DNA of 64,000 bases from Marinirhabdus sp050859505 (GCF_050859505.1 NZ_CP193934.1:1302001-1366000); one strand, 5' to 3'. Counted from the first letter of the stretch, positions 9,332 to 18,986 are shown. Program-made: numbers and translations. Notes: a model not told the origin generated them from the letters alone.

Positions 9332-9994
9332 TTATGCCATCGCAATTGTTGCTAAGCTTATCTTGGAAGCACCGGCAATTAGCAATTGGCTGGCGCAGTT
9401 TTCCAGAGTGGCTCCTGTAGTGATAATATCGTCTACCAATAGCACATGCTTTCCGCTTATGTTCTCTTTATTATGAATACTAAATACCTCTGGATTTTCA
9501 AAACGCGTAAAGCGTTGTTTGAATACTTGTGATTTTGTTTTATTAGTTTTTAATAATACATCTTCTATAAATGGTTTTCGCAGCGCTATGGAAATTTCTA
9601 GTCCAAAGCCTGTTACTTGATTGTAGCCACGTTTTCTTTTTTTTAGTTTGTGTATTGGAACGGGAATTATGCAGTCTATAGATGTATAGCTTTCTTTTTC
9701 GGCTAATTCGGCTCCCAGCCATTTTCCAAAAAATATACCAATATTTTCTTGACCTCTATATTTAAGATTGTGTAATAGTTCCTGGGTAATTCCTTTTTTA
9801 TTAAACTTAAGCAGTGCGGTGGCTTGCTCAATAGGGACTCTTCCGTAGAAAACTGCTGTCATAACGTTGCTTCCGGTATCGTGGTGACCTAATATGGGAA
9901 GGGCGTGGATACAGGAAGCACATAGTGTGTTTTCACCCTTCAAGAGCTTACGATTACAACCTCCACATGCCTTTGGAAACAAAATATTTAACAT
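9332..9994 (-). CDS. comF: ComF family phosphoribosyltransferase-like protein
   Basis: A 220-residue ComF homologue. The N-terminus has a CxxC...CxxC zinc-binding pattern (CGGC at 10-13, CASC further on). The C-terminal half is a type I phosphoribosyltransferase fold with the PRPP loop VLLVDDIITTGAT. ComF proteins act in DNA uptake and in recombination-linked processing of imported single strands; the reaction is not established. It lies divergently, 36 to 84 nt from the coiled-coil gene at 10079, depending on that gene's start. Confidence 0.9.
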   Translation of the reverse strand: MLNILFPKACGGCNRKLLKGENTLCASCIHALPILGHHDTGSNVMTAVFYGRVPIEQATALLKFNKKGITQELLHNLKYRGQENIGIFFGKWLGAELAEKESYTSIDCIIPVPIHKLKKRKRGYNQVTGFGLEISIALRKPFIEDVLLKTNKTKSQVFKQRFTRFENPEVFSIHNKENISGKHVLLVDDIITTGATLENCASQLLIAGASKISLATIAMA

Positions 9995-10078
9995 AATTTA
10001 ATATTTTTTACCATTTCATAAACAATTGATATGGAATTACCTTACTACTTTAGCCGATTAATTACAAACACAAATACC

Positions 10079-10960
10079 ATGACTACAGAAAATAATAGTT
10101 CAAAATTTAAAGTGTTGGTAGGCGTCCTGTCTGTTTTATTAATAGGACTTGCTGTTTATACTGTTACACTTTATAATGATAGTAAAAATACGGTATCAGG
10201 CTTAGAGCAACAAAAAATTGAGATTGAAACCGAATTAGAAGAACTCATCGCAAATTACGACGAGATTATAGAAGATAATGAGTTAAAAGACAACGATCTT
10301 TTAGCTGCAAGGGAAAGAATTGAGATTTTATTAGATTCCGTAAAGGATTCCGAAGCCAATGTAGGACTTATTCAACGATATAAAGTTGAGGTGGGTAGGT
10401 TAAAGAACGAGCGTACGGCATTGTTCAGAAAAGCCGATAGCTTGATTGCAGCAAATAATAGGTTGGTAGTTGAAAGAGATAGCACTAGTTCTGTTTTAAA
10501 CAAAACCATTATGGTGGTAGATTCTGTAAATATGCAAAATGAAGCACTTTCAGAAACCGTTAAAAGAGCGTCACTTGTAAAAGCAACAGATTTACGCGGA
10601 GAAGCAGTAATTGTTAGAACTAACGGAAAAGTAGTAGATACAAGACGAAGCAGTCGTGCCGATAAAGTTAGAGCGTGTTTCCAATTAGCTCCAAACGCTG
10701 TGGCAGAAGCAGGAGATAGAACATTTTTTGTGCAAGTTATCAATCCTAAAAATAACATTTTGGGCGAAAAAGGGGTTCATCAATACGAAAATGGAGTGCT
10801 TAATTACAGCAAGTCTGTAAATGTTTATTATGAAAACGAAGAGCTGGATGTATGTACTATGGTAGATGCCAAGGAGGAAGATTTAATTGAAGGTAGGTAT
10901 ATTATCAATATATATGATGGCGGCAGACAGATAGCAACAACAACTATGGAGCTTAAATAA
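10079..10960 (+). CDS. Membrane-anchored coiled-coil protein of unknown function
   Basis: A 293-residue protein starting at MTTENNSSKF; an in-frame ATG at 10031 would add 16 poorly conserved-looking residues, so the later start is preferred. One membrane helix near the N-terminus (about 11-32) is followed by a long charged coiled coil (about 40-165) and then a beta-rich C-terminal domain with a conserved-looking segment, ACFQLAPNAVAEAGDRTFFV. The topology is that of a periplasmic coiled coil tethered to the inner membrane. Similar proteins in Flavobacteriia are sometimes labelled chromosome partitioning proteins, which the sequence does not support. I do not recognise a function. Confidence 0.8.
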   Translation: MTTENNSSKFKVLVGVLSVLLIGLAVYTVTLYNDSKNTVSGLEQQKIEIETELEELIANYDEIIEDNELKDNDLLAARERIEILLDSVKDSEANVGLIQRYKVEVGRLKNERTALFRKADSLIAANNRLVVERDSTSSVLNKTIMVVDSVNMQNEALSETVKRASLVKATDLRGEAVIVRTNGKVVDTRRSSRADKVRACFQLAPNAVAEAGDRTFFVQVINPKNNILGEKGVHQYENGVLNYSKSVNVYYENEELDVCTMVDAKEEDLIEGRYIINIYDGGRQIATTTMELK

Positions 10961-10990
10961 AAACGTGAGCTCCTAAAGAAGAGTACTTAT

Positions 10991-11023
10991 AAAAACCCGG
11001 ACAGCTATGTTCGGGTTTTTTTA
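10991..11023 (+). terminator. Rho-independent terminator
   Basis: The stem AAAACCCGGACA pairs with TGTTCGGGTTTT (one wobble pair) around a 4-nt loop and runs into a T-tract. It ends the coiled-coil gene. Confidence 0.85.
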
Positions 11024-11064
11024 TAATTAAATTTCTGTCCAACTAAGGTGTTTATTTCTTTTAG

Positions 11065-11104
11065 CCTGCTTGCCAAGAGATGTGCAAGTTGGAGTCACGA
11101 CAGG
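11065..11104. repeat. Possible degenerate palindromic intergenic element
   Basis: Nested inverted arms (CCTG/CAGG outside CTTGC/GCAAG) lie in the otherwise empty stretch before glyS. It looks like a worn intergenic palindrome, but the arms are short and could arise by chance. Confidence 0.25.
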
Positions 11105-11162
11105 CAGCGTAGCGGTTTTACTTCTTAAGTGGTTACAAGTAAAAAATAAAGCGTCACACTAC

Positions 11163-11190
11163 TTTGTAAAAAGGTTATTTCCTATTTTTG
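11163..11190 (+). promoter_or_regulatory. Bacteroidota-type promoter of glyS
   Basis: TTTG (11163-11166) and TATTTTTG (11183-11190) match the -33 and -7 consensus TTTG / TAnnTTTG with 16 nt between. The -7 box ends only 4 nt before the glyS ATG, which implies an almost leaderless message. Confidence 0.65.
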
Positions 11191-11194
11191 CGGC

Positions 11195-12739
11195 ATGGCA
11201 AACGAAGATCATTTTAAAAAAGTAGTATCGCACGCAAAGGAGTATGGCTACGTATTTGGTTCCAGCGAAATTTATGACGGTTTAAGTGCTGTCTATGATT
11301 ACGCACAAAATGGGGTAGAATTAAAAAAGAATATCCGCGAATACTGGTGGAGAAGTATGGTGCATATGCATCAAAATATTGTAGGGTTAGATGCCGCAAT
11401 TTTAATGCATCCAACAACGTGGAAAGCTTCCGGTCACGTAGATGCATTTAACGACCCACTTATAGATAATAAAGATTCCAAAAAAAGATACAGAGCAGAT
11501 GTTTTGCTGGAAGATTACTGCGAAAAATTAGAGCAGAAAGCACAAAAGGAAATTGCAAAGGCGTCAAAACGTTTTGGCGATGCTTTTGACGAAACTCAAT
11601 TTGTAGCAACCCATCCAAGAGTGGTACGCTATCGCGAACAACAAAAAGAGATTTTAACCAGAATGGCAACATCGCTGGGTGCCGAAGATCTTGCAGATGT
11701 AAAAGCCCTTATAGAAGAATTAGAAATTGCCGATCCTGAAACAGGCTCAAGAAACTGGACAGACGTGAAGCAGTTTAACCTCATGTTTGGCACCAAATTA
11801 GGCGCCTCTGCCGAAAGTGCTACAGACTTATACTTACGGCCAGAAACCGCTCAAGGTATTTTCGTTAACTTTTTAAATGTGCAAAAAACGGGGAGGATGA
11901 AAATCCCATTTGGAATTGCACAAACGGGAAAAGCTTTTAGAAATGAAATTGTTGCACGACAGTTTATTTTTAGAATGCGTGAGTTTGAGCAAATGGAAAT
12001 GCAATTTTTTGTACGCCCTGGCGAAGAGATGAAATGGTATGAGTACTGGAAACAAACACGTCTCAACTGGCACTTGTCTTTAGGAATGGGTAAGGAAAAT
12101 TATCGTTTTCACGATCATGAAAAATTGGCGCACTACGCCAATGCTGCTACAGATATTGAATTTAACTTTCCTTTCGGGTTCAAAGAATTAGAAGGGATTC
12201 ATTCCAGAACCGATTTCGATTTAAAAGCACACGAAGAACACAGCGGCAAGAAATTGCAATTTTTCGATCCAGAAATAAATAAAAATTACACCCCGTATGT
12301 TGTGGAAACTTCCATAGGTTTGGATAGAATGTTCCTTGCAGTATTAAGCAATTCTTTGCAAGACGAAACCTTAGAGGATGGAAGTGTAAGGACAGTCCTG
12401 AAATTACCTTCCATTCTTGCGCCAGTAAAAGCAGCAATCTTGCCATTACTTAAAAAAGATGGTTTACAAGAGATTGCTCAAGACATTATTGAAGACCTAA
12501 AATGGGATTATAATGTACTGTATGATGAAAAGGATGCTGTTGGGAGACGTTACAGGCGCCAGGATGCTGCAGGAACACCATTTTGCATTACCGTAGATCA
12601 TCAGACTAAAGAAGACCAAACAGTCACAATTAGAGACAGGGATACTATGGAGCAAGTGCGAATACCTATTGTTGAAATTTCAAAAATATTAAAAGAGAAA
12701 GTTTCTTATGAACATTGGCTTAAAAGTATAGCGATATAA
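11195..12739 (+). CDS. glyS: Glycine--tRNA ligase, dimeric type
   Basis: A 514-residue class II aminoacyl-tRNA synthetase that charges tRNA-Gly. It is the single-chain dimeric form found in eukaryotes, archaea and some bacteria, not the alpha2-beta2 enzyme of Proteobacteria. Class II motif 2 is in FRNEIVARQFIFRMREFEQ and motif 3 in ETSIGLDRMFLAVL. The C-terminal anticodon-binding domain (about 400-510) begins at LPSILAPVKAAILPL. The start at MANEDHFKKVV fits the family; the promoter directly abuts it. A clear terminator follows. The gene stands alone. Confidence 0.97.
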   Translation: MANEDHFKKVVSHAKEYGYVFGSSEIYDGLSAVYDYAQNGVELKKNIREYWWRSMVHMHQNIVGLDAAILMHPTTWKASGHVDAFNDPLIDNKDSKKRYRADVLLEDYCEKLEQKAQKEIAKASKRFGDAFDETQFVATHPRVVRYREQQKEILTRMATSLGAEDLADVKALIEELEIADPETGSRNWTDVKQFNLMFGTKLGASAESATDLYLRPETAQGIFVNFLNVQKTGRMKIPFGIAQTGKAFRNEIVARQFIFRMREFEQMEMQFFVRPGEEMKWYEYWKQTRLNWHLSLGMGKENYRFHDHEKLAHYANAATDIEFNFPFGFKELEGIHSRTDFDLKAHEEHSGKKLQFFDPEINKNYTPYVVETSIGLDRMFLAVLSNSLQDETLEDGSVRTVLKLPSILAPVKAAILPLLKKDGLQEIAQDIIEDLKWDYNVLYDEKDAVGRRYRRQDAAGTPFCITVDHQTKEDQTVTIRDRDTMEQVRIPIVEISKILKEKVSYEHWLKSIAI

Positions 12740-12745
12740 TAGAGT

Positions 12746-12775
12746 AGTCCCTTCATTTTAAGGGACTTTTATTTT
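12746..12775 (+). terminator. Rho-independent terminator of glyS
   Basis: The 8-bp stem AGTCCCTT/AAGGGACT with a 6-nt loop is followed by TTTATTTT, just after the glyS stop codon. Confidence 0.85.
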
Positions 12776-12842
12776 ACTAGAATAGGTTTTTTTTCGTATT
12801 TTTAACGACTTATTAAGAATTAATCTAAAAAAAACTATTCTA

Positions 12843-15008
12843 ATGAAATTAAAATTAACTTTATTGTCTTTGTTAATGGCAGTTGTTGGAACTACTTTAT
12901 ACGCCCAACAGACAGGCGTACAAGGCGCAAGTGGTTCTGGTTTTCTAGCAGATCCTATTATTGTACCAAGTATTGCAAAACAAATTCAAGATGGAAGCTT
13001 TGTGCCTGCGGAGACGGAATACCGTGAAGCCCCGCCTAAACGCCAGTATTTAAATCCTATTGTTCCTGGAAAGGGAAGTAGTGGTCCAGATTTGGCCTTA
13101 CAAACCAATCCGCCAACGCGCCAAGGGGGTGCGCCTTTTTTAACTTTTGATGCAGATACAACTCCACAGGCTGGTGTTACTGATCCAACAGGAGCTATTG
13201 GTCCTAACCATTATGTGGCAGCATGGAACTTTAGTTTCCGTATTTTTGATCGTGATGGGAACCCTTTAACTCCAGAGGCATCCTTGGCTAGTATTTTCCC
13301 AGGGAACGCCATTGGAGACCCTATTATTATTTATGATCAATTAGCAGATCGCTTTTTGATTACAGAATTTGACAGCAATCCTAATGGATTTAACGTTGCA
13401 GTTTCCCAAGGTCCAGACCCAGTAAACGATGGCTGGTATGTATATACAACTGGATTTGGCACAGGATCATTTCCAGATTATACTAAATTTTCTGTATGGC
13501 CAGATGGTTATTATGTAACTGCAAATGTTGGTACTCGTAGAGTGTATGCTGTAGAACGCGAGAAGATGTTAGTGGGAGAAGCTGCTCAGTTTCAGGATTT
13601 TCAACTAGGAGGAATTTCAACTTTTGGATTTTATAGCCCTCAAGGTTCTCACGTAACTGCAGGTTCTCATCCTGAGTTTGGTGATTTTACCGTTGCCTAT
13701 ATGCAAGACGACGCCTGGTCTGGAGTGTCCAACGACCATATAAAATTGTGGACTATCAATACAGATTGGGAAACGCCTTCAAACTCTACAATCTCATCGC
13801 CACAACAATTGGATGTTGCAGATTTTATTGGAGTGTTTGACAATGGAAGTTTCTCTAACCTACAACAACCAAACGGAGTTAGTATAGATGCATTACAGGC
13901 TACTGTGATGAACCAAATGCAATACCGACAATTTTTAGATTACAATTCACTTGTATTAAACTGGGTTGTAGATACAGATCCAACAGGAGGAGAACTAGCA
14001 GGAGTACGATGGTATGAACTTCGTCAAACCGCGGCTGGACAACCTTGGACTATTTTTCAAGAAGGTACGTACACCACAGGAGATCCTATCCGTCACGCAT
14101 TTTCTGCAAGTATGGCCATGGATATCTATGGAAACATAGGGATGGCATATTCTTCAGTAAGTACAGCCCAAAGTTTGTCTATTCGGTATACAGGTAGATT
14201 AAATGGAGACCCAGTAGGCAATATGACTATTGCAGAGAGTTTAATCGCACAGAGTACTTCCAATAGTTCTGGTAGTAGAGTAGCAGATTATGTTCACCTA
14301 ACAGTAGATCCAGTTAGTGATAGAGATTTTTGGCATATTGCTGAATATTTCAACCCAAACCGTCGTGATGTAGTAGGAGCTTTTAACTTAAATAATCCTA
14401 TTGCTGCAAATGATGTTGCTATTGTTAATATTACACCAGACAGTGGGGAACTTACAGCCTCAGAAGAAATTACTGTAACAATAGAAAATTATGGGACAAC
14501 TGCTCAAACAAGTATTCCAGTAAGTTATAATGTTGATGGCGGTACTGCGGTATCTGAAACATATAGTGGTTCAATAGCTCCAGGAGCAACAGATACCTAT
14601 ACTTTTACCGTGCCAGCAGATTTGTCCGGAACTAATCAATTATATAGAATTGAAGCTCGTACAGAATTAGCTGGTGACAATTTTGAGCCTAATGATTTTT
14701 ATGGAGAAAATATAAGAAATCAGGGTGAAATACTTTCTGTAACCGACTTAGAGATTGGTAATTCTGAACTTATAGTGTATTCTAAGGATAATAAAGTATT
14801 CAATATTGTACTTAACACTACCTACGATAAAGTACTGCCTCTTACAGTGTACGATGTAACAGGAAAGCAAATTGTATTTAACAATATAGTTAATGAAAAT
14901 AATAAATATTCATACAAGCTTGATATGTCTTATATGGCAGCAGGTGTATATTTAGTTAATGTTGGAAGAGGAGCAGTTCAAAAAACTGCGAAAATTATTG
15001 TAAAATAA
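12843..15008 (+). CDS. Secreted type IX secretion cargo protein with CARDB-like domain
   Basis: A 721-residue exported protein. A signal peptide ends near residue 22 (TTLYAQQ). The large middle region (about 90-520) is rich in aromatic and Gly/Asp turns, with motifs such as DPTGAIGPNHYVA and GDPIIIYDQLADRF, and may be a beta-propeller. A CARDB/Ig-like domain follows (about 535-620, PDSGELTASEEITVTIENYG). The last 80 residues are a type A type IX sorting tail: LPLTVYDVTGKQIVFNN, then AAGVYLVNVGRG and final KTAKIIVK. It should be carried through the SprA channel and attached to or released from the cell surface. No catalytic site was recognised, so an adhesin or surface-structural role is as likely as an enzyme. 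Confidence 0.85.
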   Translation: MKLKLTLLSLLMAVVGTTLYAQQTGVQGASGSGFLADPIIVPSIAKQIQDGSFVPAETEYREAPPKRQYLNPIVPGKGSSGPDLALQTNPPTRQGGAPFLTFDADTTPQAGVTDPTGAIGPNHYVAAWNFSFRIFDRDGNPLTPEASLASIFPGNAIGDPIIIYDQLADRFLITEFDSNPNGFNVAVSQGPDPVNDGWYVYTTGFGTGSFPDYTKFSVWPDGYYVTANVGTRRVYAVEREKMLVGEAAQFQDFQLGGISTFGFYSPQGSHVTAGSHPEFGDFTVAYMQDDAWSGVSNDHIKLWTINTDWETPSNSTISSPQQLDVADFIGVFDNGSFSNLQQPNGVSIDALQATVMNQMQYRQFLDYNSLVLNWVVDTDPTGGELAGVRWYELRQTAAGQPWTIFQEGTYTTGDPIRHAFSASMAMDIYGNIGMAYSSVSTAQSLSIRYTGRLNGDPVGNMTIAESLIAQSTSNSSGSRVADYVHLTVDPVSDRDFWHIAEYFNPNRRDVVGAFNLNNPIAANDVAIVNITPDSGELTASEEITVTIENYGTTAQTSIPVSYNVDGGTAVSETYSGSIAPGATDTYTFTVPADLSGTNQLYRIEARTELAGDNFEPNDFYGENIRNQGEILSVTDLEIGNSELIVYSKDNKVFNIVLNTTYDKVLPLTVYDVTGKQIVFNNIVNENNKYSYKLDMSYMAAGVYLVNVGRGAVQKTAKIIVK

Positions 15009-15028
15009 TTCGCTCTATATGTTTATAA

Positions 15029-15058
15029 AAAAAGGAGGCGCAACTGCGCCTCCTTTTT
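15029..15058. terminator. Bidirectional terminator between convergent genes
   Basis: A perfect 14-bp stem (AAAAAGGAGGCGCA/TGCGCCTCCTTTTT) with a 2-nt loop has A-runs on one side and T-runs on the other. It can serve both the secreted-protein gene and the small lipoprotein gene facing it. Confidence 0.9.
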
Positions 15059-15077
15059 AATTTTACAAAATCTTCTT

Positions 15078-15434
15078 TTACATACTTTGTATTTCTTCTA
15101 TACTAACAGGGTTTGCCTTTACACATCTGTTGGCCATGCGAAGTGGTCTATATTTATACCATACTTTCATTCCATCTTTCTTGAAGTTATCTCCCATGTC
15201 GATTGGGTCGTACATAACTTTATCTCCATCTATTTCAGAAGAAATTACATACGGGCAATCTCCTTCCGCTGTGGAGGCTACAATAGTTCCCATCGTAAAG
15301 CCATTGGCCATCATTTTTTTAGTATCTGCCATAATGGTTTCAGATTCAGTATCATTTTTGGATGTTTTACCAGAAGTACAGGAAAATGTTACCACTAAAA
15401 CAAGCAAGACTACAAATGTTTTTAAAATTTTCAT
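15078..15434 (-). CDS. Small lipoprotein of unknown function
   Basis: A 118-residue predicted lipoprotein with a short basic start, hydrophobic stretch and lipobox ending at Cys19 (VVTFSC). The mature part has a Ser/Thr/Asp-rich linker followed by a compact domain (about 45-118) with two further cysteines (GDCPYVI and NRCVKAN) that could form a disulfide. The motif YDPIDMGDNFKKDGMKVWYKYRP is the most distinctive part. I do not recognise a family function. It shares a bidirectional terminator with the secreted protein gene. Confidence 0.75.
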   Translation of the reverse strand: MKILKTFVVLLVLVVTFSCTSGKTSKNDTESETIMADTKKMMANGFTMGTIVASTAEGDCPYVISSEIDGDKVMYDPIDMGDNFKKDGMKVWYKYRPLRMANRCVKANPVSIEEIQSM

Positions 15435-15556
15435 TAGTTATTTTTTAAGTTTTTGTGGTGTTAAAATACAAAATATGTGCCGTATGCTAGAGATTTCTTT
15501 TTTTTTATTTTGAAACATATCTTTAATAATCCTACTAAGAGCCTGACATTTTATAC

Positions 15557-18500
15557 CTAAAAATAAGCTCTTAATTGCACACTTCCAGTATGTACTGTTT
15601 TGGTATCCTTACTTTTTCTTCCGAAATAAGAGAGATTCGCGTCCAAATACTTAGTAATTCGTTTTTGTAATAAAAGACTCCAGGTGAAATTGGTTCCTGG
15701 CTGCAATCCTTCTAACATTTGGTAGGCAACAGGAGAAAAAGCACTGCCTGTAAAGTCATTATTTATATACGTAAACTCCCCGTTTAAGGAAATTTTCTGA
15801 GCATTTGTATAGCTAAAAGAAGTCCCTATTTTTTGCTGATTCAATTGCTCCATGGCACCTAGGCTGTTTTCTTCATTCATAAACTGATAAAAAACATCAA
15901 ACCTGGTAGAACGGTTCAATAAATAAGAAACCTTTGGGTTTACCTCGTAATTATCCAGGAAAAAATTACGTCCGGGAAAACTCTCCGAAGTACTTTCATT
16001 AGTGCCCAAAGCCCCGCGCATAGTCAATAACCAGGACTCCCAAAACTTGTGGTTAAAGTTTAGTTGATGGTTCTCTAGCTTGTTAGACTGTAATCCAACG
16101 GACAGCAAGTTGTCTGAAGAAGTCGTTACATAGGTGTACCCCGTAGTGTAATTCTGCTTGCCACGATTAAAGAAAAGCGCGTTTCTAAAGTTCGAATTTA
16201 AGCCCAACTGGTCTTCATTTCCATCCAGAAATGGGTTGAGGTTAAAGCCATCGTTACGTCTGCGAACTTTACGGTTTAACACATACGATGTTTGGTTGTA
16301 AAATTTAGAAAGCACTTTTAAAAACCCCTCCTTGTTTGCCCAGGCCTGTGGATCCAGCGTAATAATCTGGCTGAACTTATTTTCTCTAATTTTTATAAAA
16401 ACCTGATTAGGCAATAAAATACGCACATAGTCCGCCTGATCCTGAAACTGCGCTACCTCAAACTCATCCAGTTCCTGTATGCCGTTGTTATTATAATCTA
16501 TCCAGGTAAAAATTCCCTGTCCAGGATCTACTTGGGTATATGTAAACTCCTGTTGCGGCAGCACTCCGTTGTTCGCTTCCAAAACCGTATTAAAACGTAT
16601 GCCATTCTTTAAAATATTCTGGGTGTAGAGAATTCTGGAGTTTAAGGACTTTTCGGTTGCTTCCGTAGTAGGATTGTTGAAAGGTTTCAGCTCACGGTAA
16701 TTGGCAAAGACGGAAAGTTGGGTATTGGCAGAATTCAGTAATTTCGATTTAAGAAAATAAGTGTTTGCCGTATTCACTTTTACTAATTGGTTAAACTGAA
16801 CACTGTCTGTCACCCTATTCCTATACCCCACTTCGGCATATACTTGTGTGCTGTCTCCAATCCCAATAAAAGCTTCATATTCCGAATAGCGCTGGCTTAC
16901 AAAACTTAAACTGTCATTCCTAGTTTCGGTTACCTGGTTATCTTCCGTACTTATCTTGCCACCAACCCAGGCTTTTTTAAACCCATATACGGAAGTATGG
17001 TGAAACCGATAAAATTTGGATTGCAAGCTATCGCTCTCGCTATCTAAAATACTTCCATTGGTATAGGTTCGTAATTTTTTAAACCGTAAATTTCCATTCA
17101 CCACATGACGTGTTCCTGAAAAGTTTTCAGAAAAGTCCAAATTCTGAAAGGTATATTGGGCACTTCCCAATGTTGGTGAATTTAACTCAAAACCTCCAAT
17201 AACAAATCGTTGGTCACCTTCAGGATCTATCAAGTTCCAGTCACGGCTAAATTCAATATTATATAAGCGTTCTATGGTTCTGAAATCTCTGTTTATAAAA
17301 TCTAAAGAACCAATAGCATCTACTTTTAGGGTGTCTGCAGAGGTGAAAATAGTTTGTCTTGCGTCCAACCTTCCTGCAAAACCATCGTTATTGCTGTCTT
17401 CTATGTCTGAAAATAGGTTAAGATCATTCTGGCTACCCGCAACTTCAAAATTAAGGGTTGTTTTTTCGGTAGGACGGTAGCTTCCATTTAAACCACCTAT
17501 TTGTAACTTAGTAGGGGCATTTAATTGAATAATGGGCTCATAATTTCCTTGAAGCACACCGTCTATAGGAGGTCTATATTCAAAAATCCGACTTATAGCA
17601 TTTTGGTCGCTAATGATATAATTACCTAAATTATCTCCTACCAATGAAAACCGAACGCTAAATAGATCGTCTTCAGGATTGTTAGAGAAAACAAAAATTT
17701 CATCGCCGTTGGGAGCTGTTTCTTTTGTGTATAAAATTTTATTTTCAGAAAAGGTATCGGCTACGGCAGAAGGTGCGACCATTTGGTCCATGTCATCGCC
17801 CGCTGCTTGTAGAATAGCAACTTGCTCTTCAGATAAATTTTGCTGAAGCGGCTGGTTTTTAGCATCGCTTTCAGAATATACATATACACCCAAATCTAAC
17901 TTCTCGCTGGTGTAATTGCCACCTCCATAGCCAATAAAACGCGTGTAGTTTCGATCTGTAAATTGATATTCTACCGAAATTCGCATGTTGGACGTAATGG
18001 GATATGTGGAATTAAATTTTATTTCACCCGCATTATAATCTATCACATAATCGGCATTTTCGCCTCGTTCCAATAAAAGTCCATTTACGTACACCCGTTC
18101 ACTACCCGAAACAATTAAAATAAACAATTCGCCATTGGGTCCCACCAATTTGTAGGGTCCCTGATTTCCTTCTTGTCCTGTAAACTGGCTTCGCTGAAAA
18201 ACACCTCTCACTAATGCGCCAGCAGCAAAGGCATTTGTTTTGGCATCTTCAGAGTGATTAATAGTGCCACCCAAAGCAATTCCCTGTACTTTTTTTATAA
18301 AACGTCCAAAGTAACTGTTGTTGTTTTCAAGATCTACATCTCCAGCACGTATGTTCCAAGTATCGCTATAGAGTTCTATAAAGATTTGATCAAACTCGTC
18401 CAGACTTTGCGAATAACCGCCTTGCTGCGTTGGAATATTAGCATCTTGAATGGAGGCGCGAATAGAAACTTTGTCATTTAATTTGCCGGTAATCTGCAGG

Positions 18501-18979
18501 TCCAATTCGCTGCTCACCACAGCATTTTGATTGTTTCCAATGGTAACACCACGAGAGATACTTCCCACCGTGTTAAGTCCGTCAAAGGGTTTAAAGATTC
18601 TACTATCGTTTCCTTGTTCTAGCGAATAAAGCCGATCTATAGCTCCCGTATTTTCAATAATGAGTTTGGGGTCGAAGGTGTAATAATCGCGCGTTAGGAA
18701 TTGTGGGTATTTTAAGTAATTTATCGTGATAGAATCGTTTGCAGTAGCTTTTTCGGTATAAAACAAGGTGCCTGTTCTAAAGTCTATGGTATATGCTGAA
18801 GTGTCTATTTTTTTTCCAGCGGCATTAAAAATTTCAAAAAGACGAGGATTAATACTCACGGTATCTACCTTAATAGTGTCTCGGACTGCAACTTTCTTAG
18901 TGCGGTAATTGGAAGTTGTTTCCTGCGCCACACCCATAGTGACGGTACAAATACACAGAAAAAACAACAAATACTTCAT
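15557..18979 (-). CDS. Large SprA-like outer-membrane beta-barrel protein
   Basis: A 1140-residue exported protein starting at MKYLLFFLCI, whose hydrophobic start and TMGVAQ cleavage site form a signal peptide. A start 10 codons upstream is possible, but a TACGTTTG promoter box lies inside that extension. Residues about 42-92 and 292-340 are two copies of a beta module with a Y-x-(I)-D-(F/Y)-x-x-G-x-(L/I)-x-F core, the same module found in SprA. Between them, LDLQITGKLNDKVSIRASIQD resembles the start of the SprA barrel region. The remainder is alternating beta sequence ending in Phe, as in outer-membrane barrels. It has EF-type loops (DYNNNGIQELDEF, DSNNDGFAGRLDA). Function is unknown; a role in surface export or adhesion is inference. 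Confidence 0.8.
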   Translation of the reverse strand: MKYLLFFLCICTVTMGVAQETTSNYRTKKVAVRDTIKVDTVSINPRLFEIFNAAGKKIDTSAYTIDFRTGTLFYTEKATANDSITINYLKYPQFLTRDYYTFDPKLIIENTGAIDRLYSLEQGNDSRIFKPFDGLNTVGSISRGVTIGNNQNAVVSSELDLQITGKLNDKVSIRASIQDANIPTQQGGYSQSLDEFDQIFIELYSDTWNIRAGDVDLENNNSYFGRFIKKVQGIALGGTINHSEDAKTNAFAAGALVRGVFQRSQFTGQEGNQGPYKLVGPNGELFILIVSGSERVYVNGLLLERGENADYVIDYNAGEIKFNSTYPITSNMRISVEYQFTDRNYTRFIGYGGGNYTSEKLDLGVYVYSESDAKNQPLQQNLSEEQVAILQAAGDDMDQMVAPSAVADTFSENKILYTKETAPNGDEIFVFSNNPEDDLFSVRFSLVGDNLGNYIISDQNAISRIFEYRPPIDGVLQGNYEPIIQLNAPTKLQIGGLNGSYRPTEKTTLNFEVAGSQNDLNLFSDIEDSNNDGFAGRLDARQTIFTSADTLKVDAIGSLDFINRDFRTIERLYNIEFSRDWNLIDPEGDQRFVIGGFELNSPTLGSAQYTFQNLDFSENFSGTRHVVNGNLRFKKLRTYTNGSILDSESDSLQSKFYRFHHTSVYGFKKAWVGGKISTEDNQVTETRNDSLSFVSQRYSEYEAFIGIGDSTQVYAEVGYRNRVTDSVQFNQLVKVNTANTYFLKSKLLNSANTQLSVFANYRELKPFNNPTTEATEKSLNSRILYTQNILKNGIRFNTVLEANNGVLPQQEFTYTQVDPGQGIFTWIDYNNNGIQELDEFEVAQFQDQADYVRILLPNQVFIKIRENKFSQIITLDPQAWANKEGFLKVLSKFYNQTSYVLNRKVRRRNDGFNLNPFLDGNEDQLGLNSNFRNALFFNRGKQNYTTGYTYVTTSSDNLLSVGLQSNKLENHQLNFNHKFWESWLLTMRGALGTNESTSESFPGRNFFLDNYEVNPKVSYLLNRSTRFDVFYQFMNEENSLGAMEQLNQQKIGTSFSYTNAQKISLNGEFTYINNDFTGSAFSPVAYQMLEGLQPGTNFTWSLLLQKRITKYLDANLSYFGRKSKDTKTVHTGSVQLRAYF

Positions 18980-18986
18980 AGGTGTA

